Source: Serpula lacrymans var. lacrymans S7.9 (Eukaryota; Basidiomycota; Agaricomycetes; Boletales; Serpulaceae). From it: DNA of 64,000 nucleotides. Below are positions 1 through 10,249 of this stretch, piece after piece. The stretch spans positions 1,762 through 65,761 of the forward strand of contig NW_006763305.1 in the NCBI RefSeq assembly GCF_000218685.1, written 5' to 3'. A program made the translations under genes and the position numbers. The notes beneath the pieces were generated by a model. That model was not told where the DNA came from. It searched no databases and saw only the letters and a program-made list of their open reading frames with translations. How positions within the stretch are numbered: position 1 is the stretch's first letter; every line of letters starts with the position of its first letter.

Positions 1-920
1 GCAGAACATTCATTTACAGTGCAATTATTTTTGATTTTTGAATCATTTTATGGACACATATTTTTTAGAATGCCTGACTGACAATAAAGGAACTGTGTTG
101 ATACTGATAGTGTTTTGCCTTGCCCTTTTTTTAACTGCATCTTCCCATGACATCATGATTTTCCTGCTCTCTTTTTGCTATTGGACTTTACTTTATGGCT
201 TCACAAACCTGTGACATTACTCACAGCATTTATTGTTCTATCCCTTTCTTTTCCTTTTTGACAATCTTATCCTGTACTACCTACGCAGGATTCATCAGCG
301 TACATTCCTTCCTTCATGTTCTTTCTCATTCTTTTTGCACAGCTATACTGTGCATAGCCTACTTTTCTTTTACTATATAAATCCCTGTATTTTACCTTGT
401 AAAAAAACAAGAACTCGATTCCAGACTTCTTCTCTAATCCTAAGTCCACTTCTTACTGCTACTTGTGATCCAGTGTGGTCACAACACTTCCCACTGCTAC
501 CACTTTTAATTGCTGTCATCATCACTTCCCACTTTTGAAGTCATTGTTATCCCTTTCGATTAGAGTCCTTCTGAGCACTACAGTTTGTGCACCAGGAGCC
601 TGCTATCACTGGGAACATCGTCACCTCGTCATCCTCATTGTTCTCCTTGTGCTACAATTAGCAAGGTAGTGCTCATCTATACTCGTCACTAAGTCCCTAT
701 CTTCTATAAATTCAACTATCCCTCCTCCTCAAAACCCACACTCATACATCTTTGGGTTTTAGTTTGAAGGATCATTATACGTACCACCCCACGAACAACC
801 AGACCACTCTACTGTTCTAGGAGGCAAAGCTCATAAACAAGTTCCATGGAATCTGGGAGGATTGTGTGTTAGTTTGTTTTTGTGTGTGTGGTTTTCTAAC
901 AGCAGTTCTCATCATCGACA
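1..920 (+). repeat. LTR-A solo LTR, 5' part cut by window edge
   Basis: This is the 3' 920 bases of a long terminal repeat that occurs six times in the window. It ends ...CTCATCATCGACA and is followed by CCGA. A TATA box (TATATAAA) lies at 374-381. A perfect 7-bp-arm palindrome, TGCACAG-CTATA-CTGTGCA, lies at 336-354 just before it. No gag or pol follows, so it is a solo or truncated LTR. The reading frames crossing it run through the promoter and are not treated as genes. Confidence 0.85.
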
Positions 921-1542
921 CCGAATGTGTCAGTACATTACAGGGTGCCTGTCTTAGACAACCTAGGTGGGTGAGGACACCTGTCTTAGACAACCCAGCT
1001 AGTTTAGAGGACAACAAGTGTACAAGAGCAAAAAAGTTGCTGAGATAAAGTGTGGTCTTACCTCCACTCTTGGTAGCTATCATTAAATCTTGACAATTCT
1101 GCCTTCTAAGGTCCTGATGGTTTTGAGGCATCCATGAGACATCTTTAGGTATAAATTTATATATAGCAATATAATTATCTACTTGCATTTTGGTATACCC
1201 AGGTCAAAAATGTTTGTCTCTGTACTCTCTTTTACTTTCTCTATCGCAGATGAAGCACTGACGCTGAAAACAAGCCCTCCTTTTCCACTATATTCTGGTT
1301 TCAATGTTCAGGCACTGGTGGCATTGAATTTCTAGCTTTTGATGATGTCTTTTGTACACAAGAGAACCCTATGTCAAAGACTGAGGGCTGGGGCATCCCT
1401 AACTTTGTACTCCTGGGGTCGTTACAATCACGTCTCTTGCATGACACCTCAATATCAAAGGCATTGTTTGTAAGAGTAGGTGCTGAGGAGAGATCTAAAG
1501 AGGGCCCCAGGGAGCATTCAGAGGAATCTGGGGAGCATTTGG
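921..1542. other. No recognisable gene; repeat debris
   Basis: No coding region is supported here. The only structure I see is a 31-bp direct repeat (unit starting CCTGTCTTAGACAACC) at about 949 and 980. The rest is probably old transposon sequence between two insertions. Confidence 0.4.
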
Positions 1543-1864
1543 TATTAAGAACAAAGCTTGAAGGAAGTGTCTAGCCACTTGCTGAGAGCAATCAGGGACT
1601 GGAACTAGAGTCCAATGTGAGTAACTTTATTATTAGAGAGTATGACAGGTATACAGTACCTAGAGTCCAATGTGAGTAACTAGAGAATAGGAAGCATTGG
1701 ACTTTGCAGTACTGTCCGATGTTTTGTAAAGAAAGGTAAACAAAGCAGCCACAAAGGCGGAATAATAGAGAACACAATCAATACTGAATGGTAGAGCAAT
1801 AGATAAAGAAAGAAATGAAAATATAGAGGTAGCACAACTAGGTGCAGAATCACCAAAACTAACA
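1543..1864 (-). repeat. 320-bp LTR-like repeat, copy 1
   Basis: On the minus strand it starts TGTTAGTTTTGGTG and ends TTGTTCTTAATA. Two other copies lie at 4691-5007 and 16419-16738. All three carry the 21-bp motif GTTACTCACATTGGACTCTAG, or a near match, twice about 55 bp apart. It sits directly against chromovirus gag sequence (1865 onward), so it probably inserted into that gag. I see no matching target duplication at this copy. A solo LTR of a copia-like element is the simplest reading. Confidence 0.6.
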
Positions 1865-2154
1865 CACAGGTCCCTTGAGTATTAACAGCACAGCTGTTGC
1901 TATTTCGAAATTATCGGCAAACACGTCCCAGTTTGCCTTGATCCAAATTTGGACTTGATCCACCATTTGGCGAATCGCGCCCGGTCTCCTTCAAAAGTGC
2001 TGGGGTCAGCGACAATCTCGACTTTTTTTTTGAATTTTTGCTCAAATGCTTCAGGGGGGCTTTCCTGAAGTGCAGCAAGCTGCGTAGTCAACTCCAAGAT
2101 CTGTGCACGCATGTTGTGCAACAGAGTGTTGACATTGGGGGTTTGCGACAACAT
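1865..2154 (-). pseudogene. Ty3/gypsy gag N-terminal fragment
   Basis: The frame begins MLSQTPNVNTLL at 2154 and continues through FEGDRARFAKWW, a typical start of a retrotransposon capsid protein. The last bases (about 1865-1930) match the gag sequence near 9890-9930, so this is the same chromovirus family as the element at 5008-9960. It is broken after about 85 codons where the 320-bp repeat abuts. Gag would form the virus-like particle. Only a remnant is left here. Confidence 0.6.
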
Positions 2155-2607
2155 GTCAACTTGTTCTCTTTGTAAATGTAAAAAAACGTAACTGGGGGTC
2201 CCCGCTTCCTATCTGCAGATCTACCTCTTCCCAGCTGAGTATTGGATCTCAATCTCCGACTACCCACACTATAGTATTTGAAAAGTATATAAAAAGTAAA
2301 CATAAGAAACCCTGGTCCGAACGGTTGTCAGGGGGTGGTCCACTTGTTAAGCTGTCAACCCTTCTCCGACTGGCGGAGGCAAGTGCCCGGCCTGGTCAGG
2401 GGAAAACAAAGAAGAAGTTTTGTGTGTAATTACTAATCAACAGTGGTTCCACACCAACTGCTGAGCTAAAGTACTCCCCTTAACACTGGGGGCTGTGTAT
2501 CAAGTGATTGTCCTTTCTCCCAGAGCACTACAGGGCCATCGCTAGGAGCGCACCCTTGTGCTATACGGGATATTCCTAAACAATAACCCCTTAACTCTGG
2601 GGACCGG
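2155..2607 (-). repeat. Gypsy 5' leader/LTR relic
   Basis: This sequence lies just upstream (minus strand) of the gag start at 2154 and is related to 27781-28060 in inverted orientation. Shared blocks include CAGGCC(G/A)GGCACTTGC and GGAGATTGAGATC. The second copy shows several C-to-T changes relative to this one. It probably represents LTR or leader sequence of a gypsy family. I see no gene. Confidence 0.4.
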
Positions 2608-4398
2608 TGTCGATGATGAGAACTGTTGTTAGAAAACCACACACAAAACAAACTAACACACAATCCTCCCAGATTCCACGGAACTTGTTTATGGGCTTTG
2701 CCTCCTAGAACAGTGGAGTGGTCTGGTTGTTCGTGGGGTGGTACGTATAAATATCCTTCAAAGTAAAACCCAGAGGTGTATGAGTGTGGGTTTTGAGGAG
2801 GAGGGATAGTTGAATTTATAGGAAGATAGGTGCTTTGTGGCGAGTATAGACGAGCACTACCTTGCTACTTGTAGCACAAGGAGAACAATGAGGATGACGA
2901 GGTGACGATGTTCCCAGTGATAGCAGGCTCCTGACGCACAAACTGTAGTGCTCAGAAGGACTCTAATCGAAAGGGATGACAATCACTTTAAAAATGGGAA
3001 GTGACGATGACAGCAGTTAACAGTGGTAGAAGTGGGAAGTGTTGTGACCACACTGGATCAGAAGTAGCAGAGTAGTGAACTTGAGAGTAGAGAAGAAGTC
3101 TGGATTGGATTTCTTGTTATTATTTTTTTTACAAGGTAAAATACAGGGGTTTATATAGTAAAAGAAAAGTAGGCTATGCACAGTATAGCTGTGCAAAAAG
3201 AATGAGAAAGAATATGAAGGAAGGAATGTACACTGATGAATCCTGCGTAGGTAGTACAGGATAAGATTGTCAAAAAAAGGAAAAGAAAGGGATAGAACAA
3301 TAAATGCTGTGAGTAATGTCACAGGTTTGTACAGCCATAAAGTAAAGTCCAATAGCAAAAAGAGAGCAGGAAAATCATGATGTCATGGGAAGATGCAGTA
3401 AAAAAAGGGCAAGGCAAAACACTATCAGTATCAACACAGTTCCTTTATTGTCAGTCAGGCATTCTAAAAAATATGTGTCCATAAAATGATTCAAAAATCA
3501 AAAATAATTGCACTGTAAATGAATGTTCTGCTGAAAAAAAAGAAACTGGAGCCACTGGTCCACACCTAGTCCAAATCCAACGGTTCCATGGCCTTACCAA
3601 TGGACTGGTTGTGTTGGACCACCTGGTCAAACGAGGGAGGGAGAGGAGTAGTCCCAATTTGGAACAAGTGAGTCCCAGGCAGCGTGTGGTAGGTGTAGCT
3701 GTAGCAAAGACGATAGACAAAAGATAAGTGTACCCAAGTGAATGGGACAGCAATGAACATGGGCGATGCAAGGGGATGAACCTTCTCCAGCTCAAAAACT
3801 ACCCACCCACGCTCCAACCAGGCAAGACGAGCGACCGATGTTTTGATAGTATATGATGGTAGATCAATGTCATAAAGATGGACCTGTTGCCCTATTTGGA
3901 CCAGCCGCCGGGGCACGTGGTAGTTGACGGATTGGCGACGGAAGCGGATAAGAAGTGGTGACATCAGAAATGGTGGGGGAGCAAAGAAGATGAGGAGGAG
4001 GAGGCTGGAGGTGACGAGGAGGTGAACTAAAATGGGGATCCAGAAATGACCATCGGGTGAGAATAAAAACGAGAGTAAGGGACCCATGGTGGGGCTAGGC
4101 AAAGGAAGGGAAGTGAAGGAAACAACAAAAGCGAGGGCGCAATGCAATGTGTAGCCAGTGGCAACACAAAAATTTGCCAAAATGCCAAAATGCCAAAAGT
4201 ACCGAGTGGAAAAGCAAAGGTGAGTGTGACTGGATTGCCTAATAGAGGTGGTGCTGATCAGCCACAAGTTTGGAAAAGGCAATATTAATTACTATTCCAC
4301 ATGGCACTGTGCCTGTGTGGCGCAAAGGCAAGTCTTTTTGAATATTCGCTTTGTTATTGACACCTGTCCATGCTACCAATCAACTTTGGTGCATGACA
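2608..4398 (-). repeat. LTR-A solo LTR, full length (1791 bp)
   Basis: On the minus strand it starts TGTCATGCACCAAAG and ends CTCATCATCGACA, so it has TG...CA termini. It is flanked by CCGG (2604-2607) and CTGG (4399-4402), which reads as a 4-bp target duplication with one C-to-T change. There is no internal element, so it is a solo LTR. It contains an open frame in its U3 part (listed separately). Confidence 0.85.
3566..4087 (-). CDS. LTR-embedded ORF, copy b, possible membrane protein
   Basis: I do not recognise this protein. The frame lies in the sense orientation inside the U3 part of LTR-A. Its ATG is 312 nt from the LTR start, exactly as in the copy at 49335-49877. It stays open to 3566 and also has no stop for about 65 codons upstream of the ATG. 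It starts MGPLLSFLFSPDG. A hydrophobic stretch follows (PILVHLLVTSSLLLLIFF), then a soluble part with SYTIKTSVARLAWLERGW. Compared with the other copy it lacks 7 residues, an in-frame loss. Function is unknown. It could be fortuitous, but the open frame in two diverged copies argues for constraint. Confidence 0.35.
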   Translation of the reverse strand: MGPLLSFLFSPDGHFWIPILVHLLVTSSLLLLIFFAPPPFLMSPLLIRFRRQSVNYHVPRRLVQIGQQVHLYDIDLPSYTIKTSVARLAWLERGWVVFELEKVHPLASPMFIAVPFTWVHLSFVYRLCYSYTYHTLPGTHLFQIGTTPLPPSFDQVVQHNQSIGKAMEPLDLD

Positions 4399-4439
4399 CT
4401 GGGTTGTTAAGGATGACACAATAATATCATGTCTAATAT

Positions 4440-4666
4440 GATAAAATTGGATAATGACCAGACCAGGGATTGAACCTGGAACCTTCTGGATACATGCCAG
4501 CTGCTCTACCAATTGAGCTATATGGCCAAGGTTATACAATGTAGGATCTTAAACATGACATGCAACCACGGACATCTTACACAGAATAGCTGCTGCATAC
4601 TGGGCTGGCTTACAAATCAGAGGTATTATCCTATGGAGTATTGGTATGTCAGAGTATATTCTAACA
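4440..4666 (-). repeat. tRNA-carrying short repeat, copy 1 (227 bp)
   Basis: On the minus strand it reads TGTTAGAATATACTCTGAC at one end, then a 73-nt tRNA-like fold, then a short TTATCCAATTTTATC end. A second copy is at 15748-15976. It has internal Pol III-type A box (TAGCTCAATTGG) and B box (GGTTCAATCCC) sequences. A tRNA-derived SINE is the usual name, but here the tRNA part is near the 3' end, which is odd. Confidence 0.6.
4455..4527 (-). tRNA. tRNA-like module, probably not a functional tRNA
   Basis: Minus strand GGCCATATAGCTCAATTGG onward folds as a 73-nt cloverleaf. There is a D stem GCTC/GAGC (here GCTC...GAGC with loop AATTGGTA), a T stem CCAGG/CCTGG and a 7-bp acceptor with one mismatch. 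The anticodon loop is CATGTAT, giving TGT at the anticodon position but A instead of the universal U33. This suggests a tRNA-derived repeat rather than a working tRNA. Confidence 0.4.
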
Positions 4667-4690
4667 GGGAGGTGCAGCATCAGGGGGGAG

Positions 4691-5007
4691 TGTTAGTTTT
4701 GGTGATGCACCTTTGTGCTACCTCTATATTTTCATTCCTTTCTCTATCTATTCCTCTACCATTCAGTGTGAATTGTGTTCTCTATTATTTTGCCTTTGTG
4801 GCTCCTTTGTTTAACTTTGTTTACAAAACATCGGACAGTACTGCAAAGTCCAATGCTTCCTATTCTCTAGTTACTCACATTGGACTCTAGGTACTGTATA
4901 CCTGTCATACTCTCTAATAATAAAGTTACTCACATTGGACTCTAGTTCCAGTCCCTGATAGCTCTCAGCAAGTGGTTAGACACTTCCTTTAAGCTTTGTT
5001 CTTAATA
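4691..5007 (+). repeat. 320-bp LTR-like repeat, copy 2
   Basis: It starts TGTTAGTTTTGG and ends CTTAATA, matching the copies at 1543-1864 and 16419-16738. It abuts the truncated integrase of the chromovirus at 5008, so the join marks either an insertion or a later deletion. There is no target duplication (GGGAG before, AACTG after). Confidence 0.6.
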
Positions 5008-5760
5008 AACTGGGCTATCTTTAGCCACTTGGCCCAATCTGTCTGCCTGTCATTAATAAATATGCAGAGGTATTGCTTTAATTCTTGATTGAGCCTCTCC
5101 GTTTGTCCATTGGCCTGTGGATGGAACACCATTGATAATTTAGGTTTGATGCCCAGCATCCGGCAAAGTTCTTTCGTCAATTCGCTAGCAAATTGTGGTC
5201 CCATATTGGGGGTAACTGTTTCTGGTAACCCATGGATAGACCATATAAAATCTTTAAATAAATCTGCTGTACCAGCGGCGGTGATAGATTTGTTGGTGGA
5301 AATAAACACCACTTCTTTGGAGAAGTGATCTACTACCATCATTACTGAATCATTTCCATGTCATTCAGGTAGATCCATCGTGAAATCAACCAATATATCC
5401 TGCCAGGGACCAGCTGGTATCGGGTGTGGCATAAGCTTACCGGCCGGCGGTTCATGCGAGTTTTTGGCCATGGCACATCTTAGACAGGATTTTATGTATT
5501 CCTGTATGTCCATGACCATGCCAGGCCACATGTAGTTTCTGGACATTAACTCCATTGTTTGTTGCCACCTAGGGTGCCCAGCTACTGGAGTGTCGTGATG
5601 TCTATCTATTGCCTTGATCCTTGCGGACTCAGGCACATAGATTTTGTCTTTGTAATGGAAAAGCCCATCTTCCCATAGATAATGTGAATTGCCATCAAAG
5701 CGCGCTGTCTCTTCTAAGGAGATGTCTTTCTTGAAGACTTCTAGAAGATTGGAGTCTTGC
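5008..5760 (-). pseudogene. Integrase fragment of chromovirus copy 1
   Basis: The H2C2 zinc-binding part is visible (HHDTPVAGHPRW then CLRCAMAKNSH). The core follows: a first Asp in DILVDF, then VTPNMGPQFAS where the second catalytic Asp (SDRG in copy 2) is Asn, and NGQTERLNQELKQY with the catalytic Glu. Frames break near 5350 and 5640. It would have joined cDNA to the host genome. The lost Asp and the broken frame make it inactive. Confidence 0.8.
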
Positions 5761-5765
5761 CCAAT

Positions 5766-6402
5766 TCAAACATTGGCAACCCTGGATTGATCTATCAGGG
5801 TGACACCTTTGTTGTCATCTTTGATGCTGTTGGCATGATCCTCTCTTCTAGATAAAGTGCCCGCTTTCCCCATAGAAGTATTTGGCTTGTGAATTAATTT
5901 ATAATTAAATCTAGACAAGTACACCGCATAGCGGGCTTGTCTTCGGTTCAAGTGTCGGGCCATCATAAAATACTCCAGATTTAAATAATCAGTCCAAACT
6001 TCAAATTGGTGCCTAGCACCTTCTAAGTAGTGCCGCCAGTGCTCTAAAGCTATAATGATGGCTGACATCTCCTTATCATAGATTTGATAGTTGCGCTCCG
6101 TAGGCGACAAACTATGTGATAAATAGGCACAAGGCCTCCAAAGATTGTCAGGGCATTTGATTGATAAAATAGCCCCAGTAGCAAAATCAGAAGAGTTGGT
6201 TTCTAGCAGGAACTCTTTGTCTAATTCTGGAAATGCTAATATGGGCGCTGTTGTAAACACCTGTTTAAGCTTATCAAAAGCTTCTTGTTCTTTGGCGCCC
6301 TAGTGCCAGACAATGTCCTTTTTAGTGAGATTGTTCAATGATCTCGTTATCTCTGCGAAGTTTTCAATAAACCTTTGGTAGAAATTGTCTAAGCCAAAGA
6401 AG
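5766..6402 (-). pseudogene. RNase H domain of chromovirus copy 1
   Basis: The translated frame reads PILAFPELDKEFLLETNSSD and YDKEMSAIIIALEHWRHYL, characteristic of the gypsy RNase H that follows the reverse transcriptase connection. The equivalent region of copy 2 is 32486-33217 and is very similar. A stop near 6300 separates it from the RT. Confidence 0.8.
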
Positions 6403-7328
6403 GCCCTAACTTCTTGCAAGTAGGTTCTGGCGAGTCCAAAATAGCTTGGACTTTCTCAGGATCCATATTAATTCTGTTCTGGCCTATTATCATACCAAGG
6501 AAGTCTACTTCCTTTACTTTAAATTTACATTTTTTGGGTTTGATGGATAGGTTCCATTCCTGTAGGCGTCAAAGGACTTCTTGCACAATCCTGTTGTGCT
6601 CAGCCTCATCGTCCGACTTTATAAATATCAAAAAATTGTCAATGTAAATGAAGACACAGTTTTCCATATCTGCAAAGATCTCATTCATCATGCTCTGGAA
6701 GGTTGCTGGTGAATTGGTCAAAGAACATAACAAGGGGTTCAAAGGATCCTCGGTGGCACAGGAACACAGTTTTCCAAGCATTTTCTTCTTTGATTCATAC
6801 ATTATTGTACCCCTATCTGAGATCCATCTTTGTTAAGATCTTAGCACCAGCCAACTTGTCTACTAACTGACTAATTAAAGGCAGCGGATATGCATTGTTA
6901 ATTGTGTACTCATTTAAGTAATGATAGTCCATAATCATACACTTCTTACCATCTTTTTTAGGAATGAAGAACACCGGGGACATTATAGGGCTTTTGAAAG
7001 GTCTGATATAACCCTTCCTAAGCTGTTCACCTATGAAACTTAAAACCTCATCTCTTTCTGGAGCACAGAGGGGAATCATGTGTCCCTTTCTAGGTTGGAA
7101 CATATCCTTCAAATCTATAGCATGGTCCCAAGGCTTAGCCTCTGGAAGGCACTCTGATTTATGTTTTGAAAAGACTTTCCAAAAGTCATGGTACTCTGGA
7201 GGTACTAGCCTCTTAATCTCTTCCTCAGGTTTTACCTCATCATTGTCATTGTCAATCTTATCCAAAGATCTGAGTTTGGCATAAATGTGACCAGCATTTA
7301 TCTTTTCAAGACGCTCAGTTTGACGGAC
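6403..7328 (-). pseudogene. Reverse transcriptase of chromovirus copy 1
   Basis: Recognisable pieces are [20 protein letters not shown] and [14 protein letters not shown], followed by the catalytic box, read here as YIDN instead of YIDD. Frames are interrupted near 6800. The N-terminal side is cut by the solo LTR at 7329-7531. The same D-to-N change is present in copy 2, so it may be inherited. Not functional as it stands. Confidence 0.8.
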
Positions 7329-7531
7329 TGTAACAACCAAGAGTTAGTTACTCCAACGCACACAGGAACACACTATAAAGAAGATGATGGGGAGTGGTTA
7401 CCCCTTAGGCTGCAGTGAGTTAGTTGTGCTAGACAACAGGAGGACTCGCTGAGTCCTTCCCCATGTATTGCTCCTGTATATATAAGTACAAAAGTGAAGC
7501 GTAAGTAGGTGCTGGTATGTCAATTGTAATA
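7329..7531 (-). repeat. LTR-C solo LTR (203 bp) inside chromovirus
   Basis: It is bounded by TGTAACAACC and ATTGTAATA, the inverted termini of the TGTTACAAT...TTGTAACA LTR family. It is flanked by CGGAC (7324-7328) and CGGAT (7532-7536), a 5-bp target duplication with one C/T difference. It contains the shared block GGAGGACTCGCTGAGTCCTT. It is shorter than the other copies. Confidence 0.7.
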
Positions 7532-8313
7532 CGGATGTGACTCAGCTTACCCAGGTCATCACACTCTTGAGGGCAATGTGGCAATGTGACAACCCTTGTC
7601 TGCCAGTCAATCTCAGGATTGTGCTTAAATAGCCAAGTCCAGCCTAAGATTAAATTAATGTTCCCTAGTTGGGTAGCTTCAGCAGTGACTTATTCTCTGT
7701 GTCCTTGATACTTGACAACAAAGGAACATTTGTGTGTAATGCAGCCACCTGTATTAAGTGTAACATCAACATTATAGACGGGAATAGATACATCTGATTT
7801 TACAAGGTGGAGTCCGACTCGCTCCGCCCAAACATGATCTATGAAGATGCTGTTAGTGTCTGAATCAAGCAGTGCGGTGGTTGGGTGTACTATGCCCCTG
7901 GCAAGGTCTTCCACACCAACATCTAAACGGATCTCTTTTTGGAATAAAGATATGTGCATCAATACATGTCTTGGGATTTCTGTGGGAAGTGGCTCCAACA
8001 AAAAAAAATCAAAAGAAACATGTTTTTCTACTTTAGTATTTTCTATGTTTTTATTTTTATTTTTACCAGAATCAAGCACTCTAGTGTTTGTCTTGCCAGG
8101 GCCACACTCCAAGGGAGACGCTGGTGCAGCGGTAGTATTATAAATATTATAATTACAACCTTTCATACAAGTACATACTTCAGATAACAAATTTAGAAAT
8201 CTATTTACAAATTGGGGAGCCACCCCCTTTCTTTTATTGCTTGTGCAACACCCTAGAGCAGGGGCCACCTTGTTGTGGTTTATTTCATTGTTAAGAGGAG
8301 CAAAGGCACCCAA
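7532..8313 (-). pseudogene. Aspartic protease region of chromovirus copy 1
   Basis: The frame at 7690-8313 contains TTALLDSDTNSIFIDHVWAE, which aligns with the ALLDSGA(T/S)..FID active site of retroviral-type proteases. The Gly after Ser is Asp and the Ala is Thr, so catalysis is unlikely. It lies between the CCHC knuckle and the RT, as expected. Confidence 0.7.
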
Positions 8314-8318
8314 GTGAC

Positions 8319-8747
8319 CTAAGCTCTGAACTCTTTTCCCTGAGCCTTCATTTCAGCAATCTGTTGATCATAGAAAAAAGCCCAGATTTTGTTGTATGAA
8401 CAACCAACCAGAGTATTAAGCCAATTGTCTGGCTTCTCAGTTTCTAATTGGCGTGCCTGGCACCCTTGGTTATTTTTTTGTTGGGCGGCCCGCACCCCAT
8501 TTCTATAGTCTTGGGACATGTGCCCCTCTTGGCTATAGTTGTAACAGTTACCCTTGAATCTGCGCATCTGTCTGCCTTGGACCACGCCAATATCCATAGG
8601 AACACCCTGTCTTGGCTGTAGCCCGAATGGTTTGAACCCATGAGAGTGATGATTATTTTGGTTTGATGACTCAGGGCTCCTCTGGGAATAGTTGTTTTTG
8701 GTCATGGGCCTACCACCAAATTGCATTTTGTAAAGTTCTATGGCCCT
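8319..8747 (-). pseudogene. Gag C-terminal part with zinc knuckle
   Basis: The frame contains FKGNCYNYSQEGHMSQDYRN, matching a CCHC knuckle (C-x2-C-x4-H-x4-C) in which the second and last Cys are replaced by Tyr. This part follows the capsid in gypsy elements and binds RNA. It continues from the gag pieces at 9175-9960 once the two solo LTRs are set aside. Confidence 0.65.
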
Positions 8748-9169
8748 TGTTACAATACAACATACCAGTACCTACTTACACTTACTTTTTTGTACTTTTA
8801 CTTTTATTTTTCCAAGTCACATAACCAGTCACCTGACCGTTTACTTTACTTTATATTTTCAACTTTTCATAGTCACATGACCAAATCATGTGATACATCA
8901 CCTGACCAGTGTCTAGACTCATCATGTGACTGGTCACATGCTAGACATTGGACTTAAAACTTTATTTACAACTGTACAGTACCTCATGTATTTTAGTATA
9001 TATATAGGAGCAATACATGGGGAAGGACTCAGCAAGTCCTCCCATTGTCTACCAACAACTAACTTGTTCCTACCAAATGGGTAACCACTCCCACCTCTTC
9101 CTCTTCTTTTGAGTGTTGTTTTCATTGTACTCCAGTGCCCCAAGACTGTGTTTTGTTGGTGTTGTCACA
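8748..9169 (+). repeat. LTR-C solo LTR (422 bp) with GCCCT target duplication
   Basis: It starts TGTTACAATACAACATACC and ends GTTGTCACA. GCCCT occurs directly before (8743-8747) and after (9170-9174). It interrupts the gag frame of the chromovirus. It contains the block shared by this family, AGGACTCAGCAAGTCCTCC, and a run of TCACATGAC-like repeats at about 8815-8945. Confidence 0.8.
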
Positions 9170-9174
9170 GCCCT

Positions 9175-9363
9175 ACCAATTTTTTGAACCTCCTCAGTAG
9201 TTGCTGCAAGGTTCTCACTCCGCATATCTTGTATGTAAAGCTGTTGTGCAATGGCTGGTGATACATTGCACTCCAACAGCTCCACCACATGTTCATTTCC
9301 TAGGCCCCCTTGAATAGAGAGAGCCAGGAACTGGGTAACAAAATCATCCGTCCTCATGTTTCC
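9175..9363 (-). pseudogene. Gag capsid fragment of chromovirus copy 1
   Basis: The frame reads RTDDFVTQFLALSIQGGLGN and NVSPAIAQQLYIQD, capsid-like helical sequence. It is isolated between two solo LTRs. Removing them rejoins it with 9721-9960 on one side and 8319-8742 on the other. Confidence 0.65.
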
Positions 9364-9720
9364 TGTTACAATACACAAATTTTGGACCTTTATGTTTCAA
9401 TCTCCTCTTTAACTTTCTTCTGTATTTTCACACAAAGTGCCATGCGGCACTTTCTATTTTTGCTCAAACTCCACTTTCTTGCGCTGCACTGCATTTTTCT
9501 TATTTTAGCTACAAGTCTCTCATGCAGTGGAGCTGGTCACACGGGCTGTGCCCCATGTAGTAGTATATATACCCCAATAGATCAAGGAGACTCCTCAGCG
9601 AGTCCTCCTGTTGTTTACCCACAACAAACTCGGTCCTATCTAAAGGGTAACCACTCCCCTCACTTCTTTATAGCTTTGTCTGAGTTGTGTGCCAGAGTAT
9701 ACAAACTCTTGGTTGTAACA
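9364..9720 (+). repeat. LTR-C solo LTR (357 bp)
   Basis: It starts TGTTACAATACAC and ends TTGGTTGTAACA, giving perfect 8-bp inverted termini TGTTACAA/TTGTAACA. Flanks are TTTCC before and GTTCC after, a near-perfect 5-bp target duplication. It contains GGAGACTCCTCAGCGAGTCC and a TATATATACCCC TATA-like run. It lies inside gag. Confidence 0.75.
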
Positions 9721-9960
9721 GTTCCTTGTTTGAAGGTACAAATTTGCTGGTGTGCCCAGTCACACTCAGCTTGTGGTTTGAAATATTTTTCAATTTCAAT
9801 TTTTAATTTGTCCCAAGTTGGCCAGTGACTAGCAGTATAGCACTTTTGGAGTCTTACTTGGGTGTATTGACCCGCCACAGGTCCTTTGAGTCTTGAAGCA
9901 CAGCTGTTGCTATCTCAAAATCATCAGTGAACACCTGTGACTCCACCTGTCTGGATTTGA
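9721..9960 (-). pseudogene. Gag N-terminal half of chromovirus copy 1
   Basis: The frame contains HWPTWDKLKIEIEKYFKPQA and QQICTFKQGT, a conserved gypsy capsid region. Upstream (9890-9930) the DNA matches the gag at 1865-1930. The true gag start is not visible here. Confidence 0.6.
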
Positions 9961-10249
9961 GACTACTCATGAAGTATTTCAAGATAGGTGTTTGGACTCT
10001 GATGGAATGCACACCAACCCGTGAGCTCCCTACATGTGTGTGTCATGGGTCTCAAATGAAGAAGAACTATGGAGATGTATATCAATAGCTTATATAAGCT
10101 CTGTAAGTATATTTTTGACACCCAAATCTTTTGTGAAGAAATCCACAGAAGAAATAAGTTTGAAAATTAGGTATCATGCAATTCTAGTAAACATAGACAG
10201 GATAAAGGATATTAACAAAACAAAAAAGACAAATAAAATTGAATATGTG
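9961..10249. other. No gene seen
   Basis: AT-rich sequence between the chromovirus relic and the F-box-like frame. I see no conserved coding frame, RNA gene or repeat end here. Confidence 0.4.

Larger units (their letters stand above)
5008..9960 (-). mobile_element. Decayed Ty3/gypsy chromovirus, copy 1
   Basis: Reading on the minus strand from about 9960 down, the order is gag, CCHC knuckle, protease, reverse transcriptase, RNase H and integrase, which is the Ty3/gypsy order. The frame is broken many times. It is cut off inside the integrase by the repeat at 4691-5007, so the C-terminal chromodomain, present in copy 2 at 29389-29623, is missing. Three solo LTRs (7329-7531, 8748-9169, 9364-9720) have inserted into it. 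The element is dead. Confidence 0.85.

Noticed and set aside
4354..4539. Protein frame reading IAQLVEQLACIQKVPGSIPG (also near 15800)
   Set aside because: This is the well-known false translation of tRNA sequence. The DNA there is a tRNA-like module.
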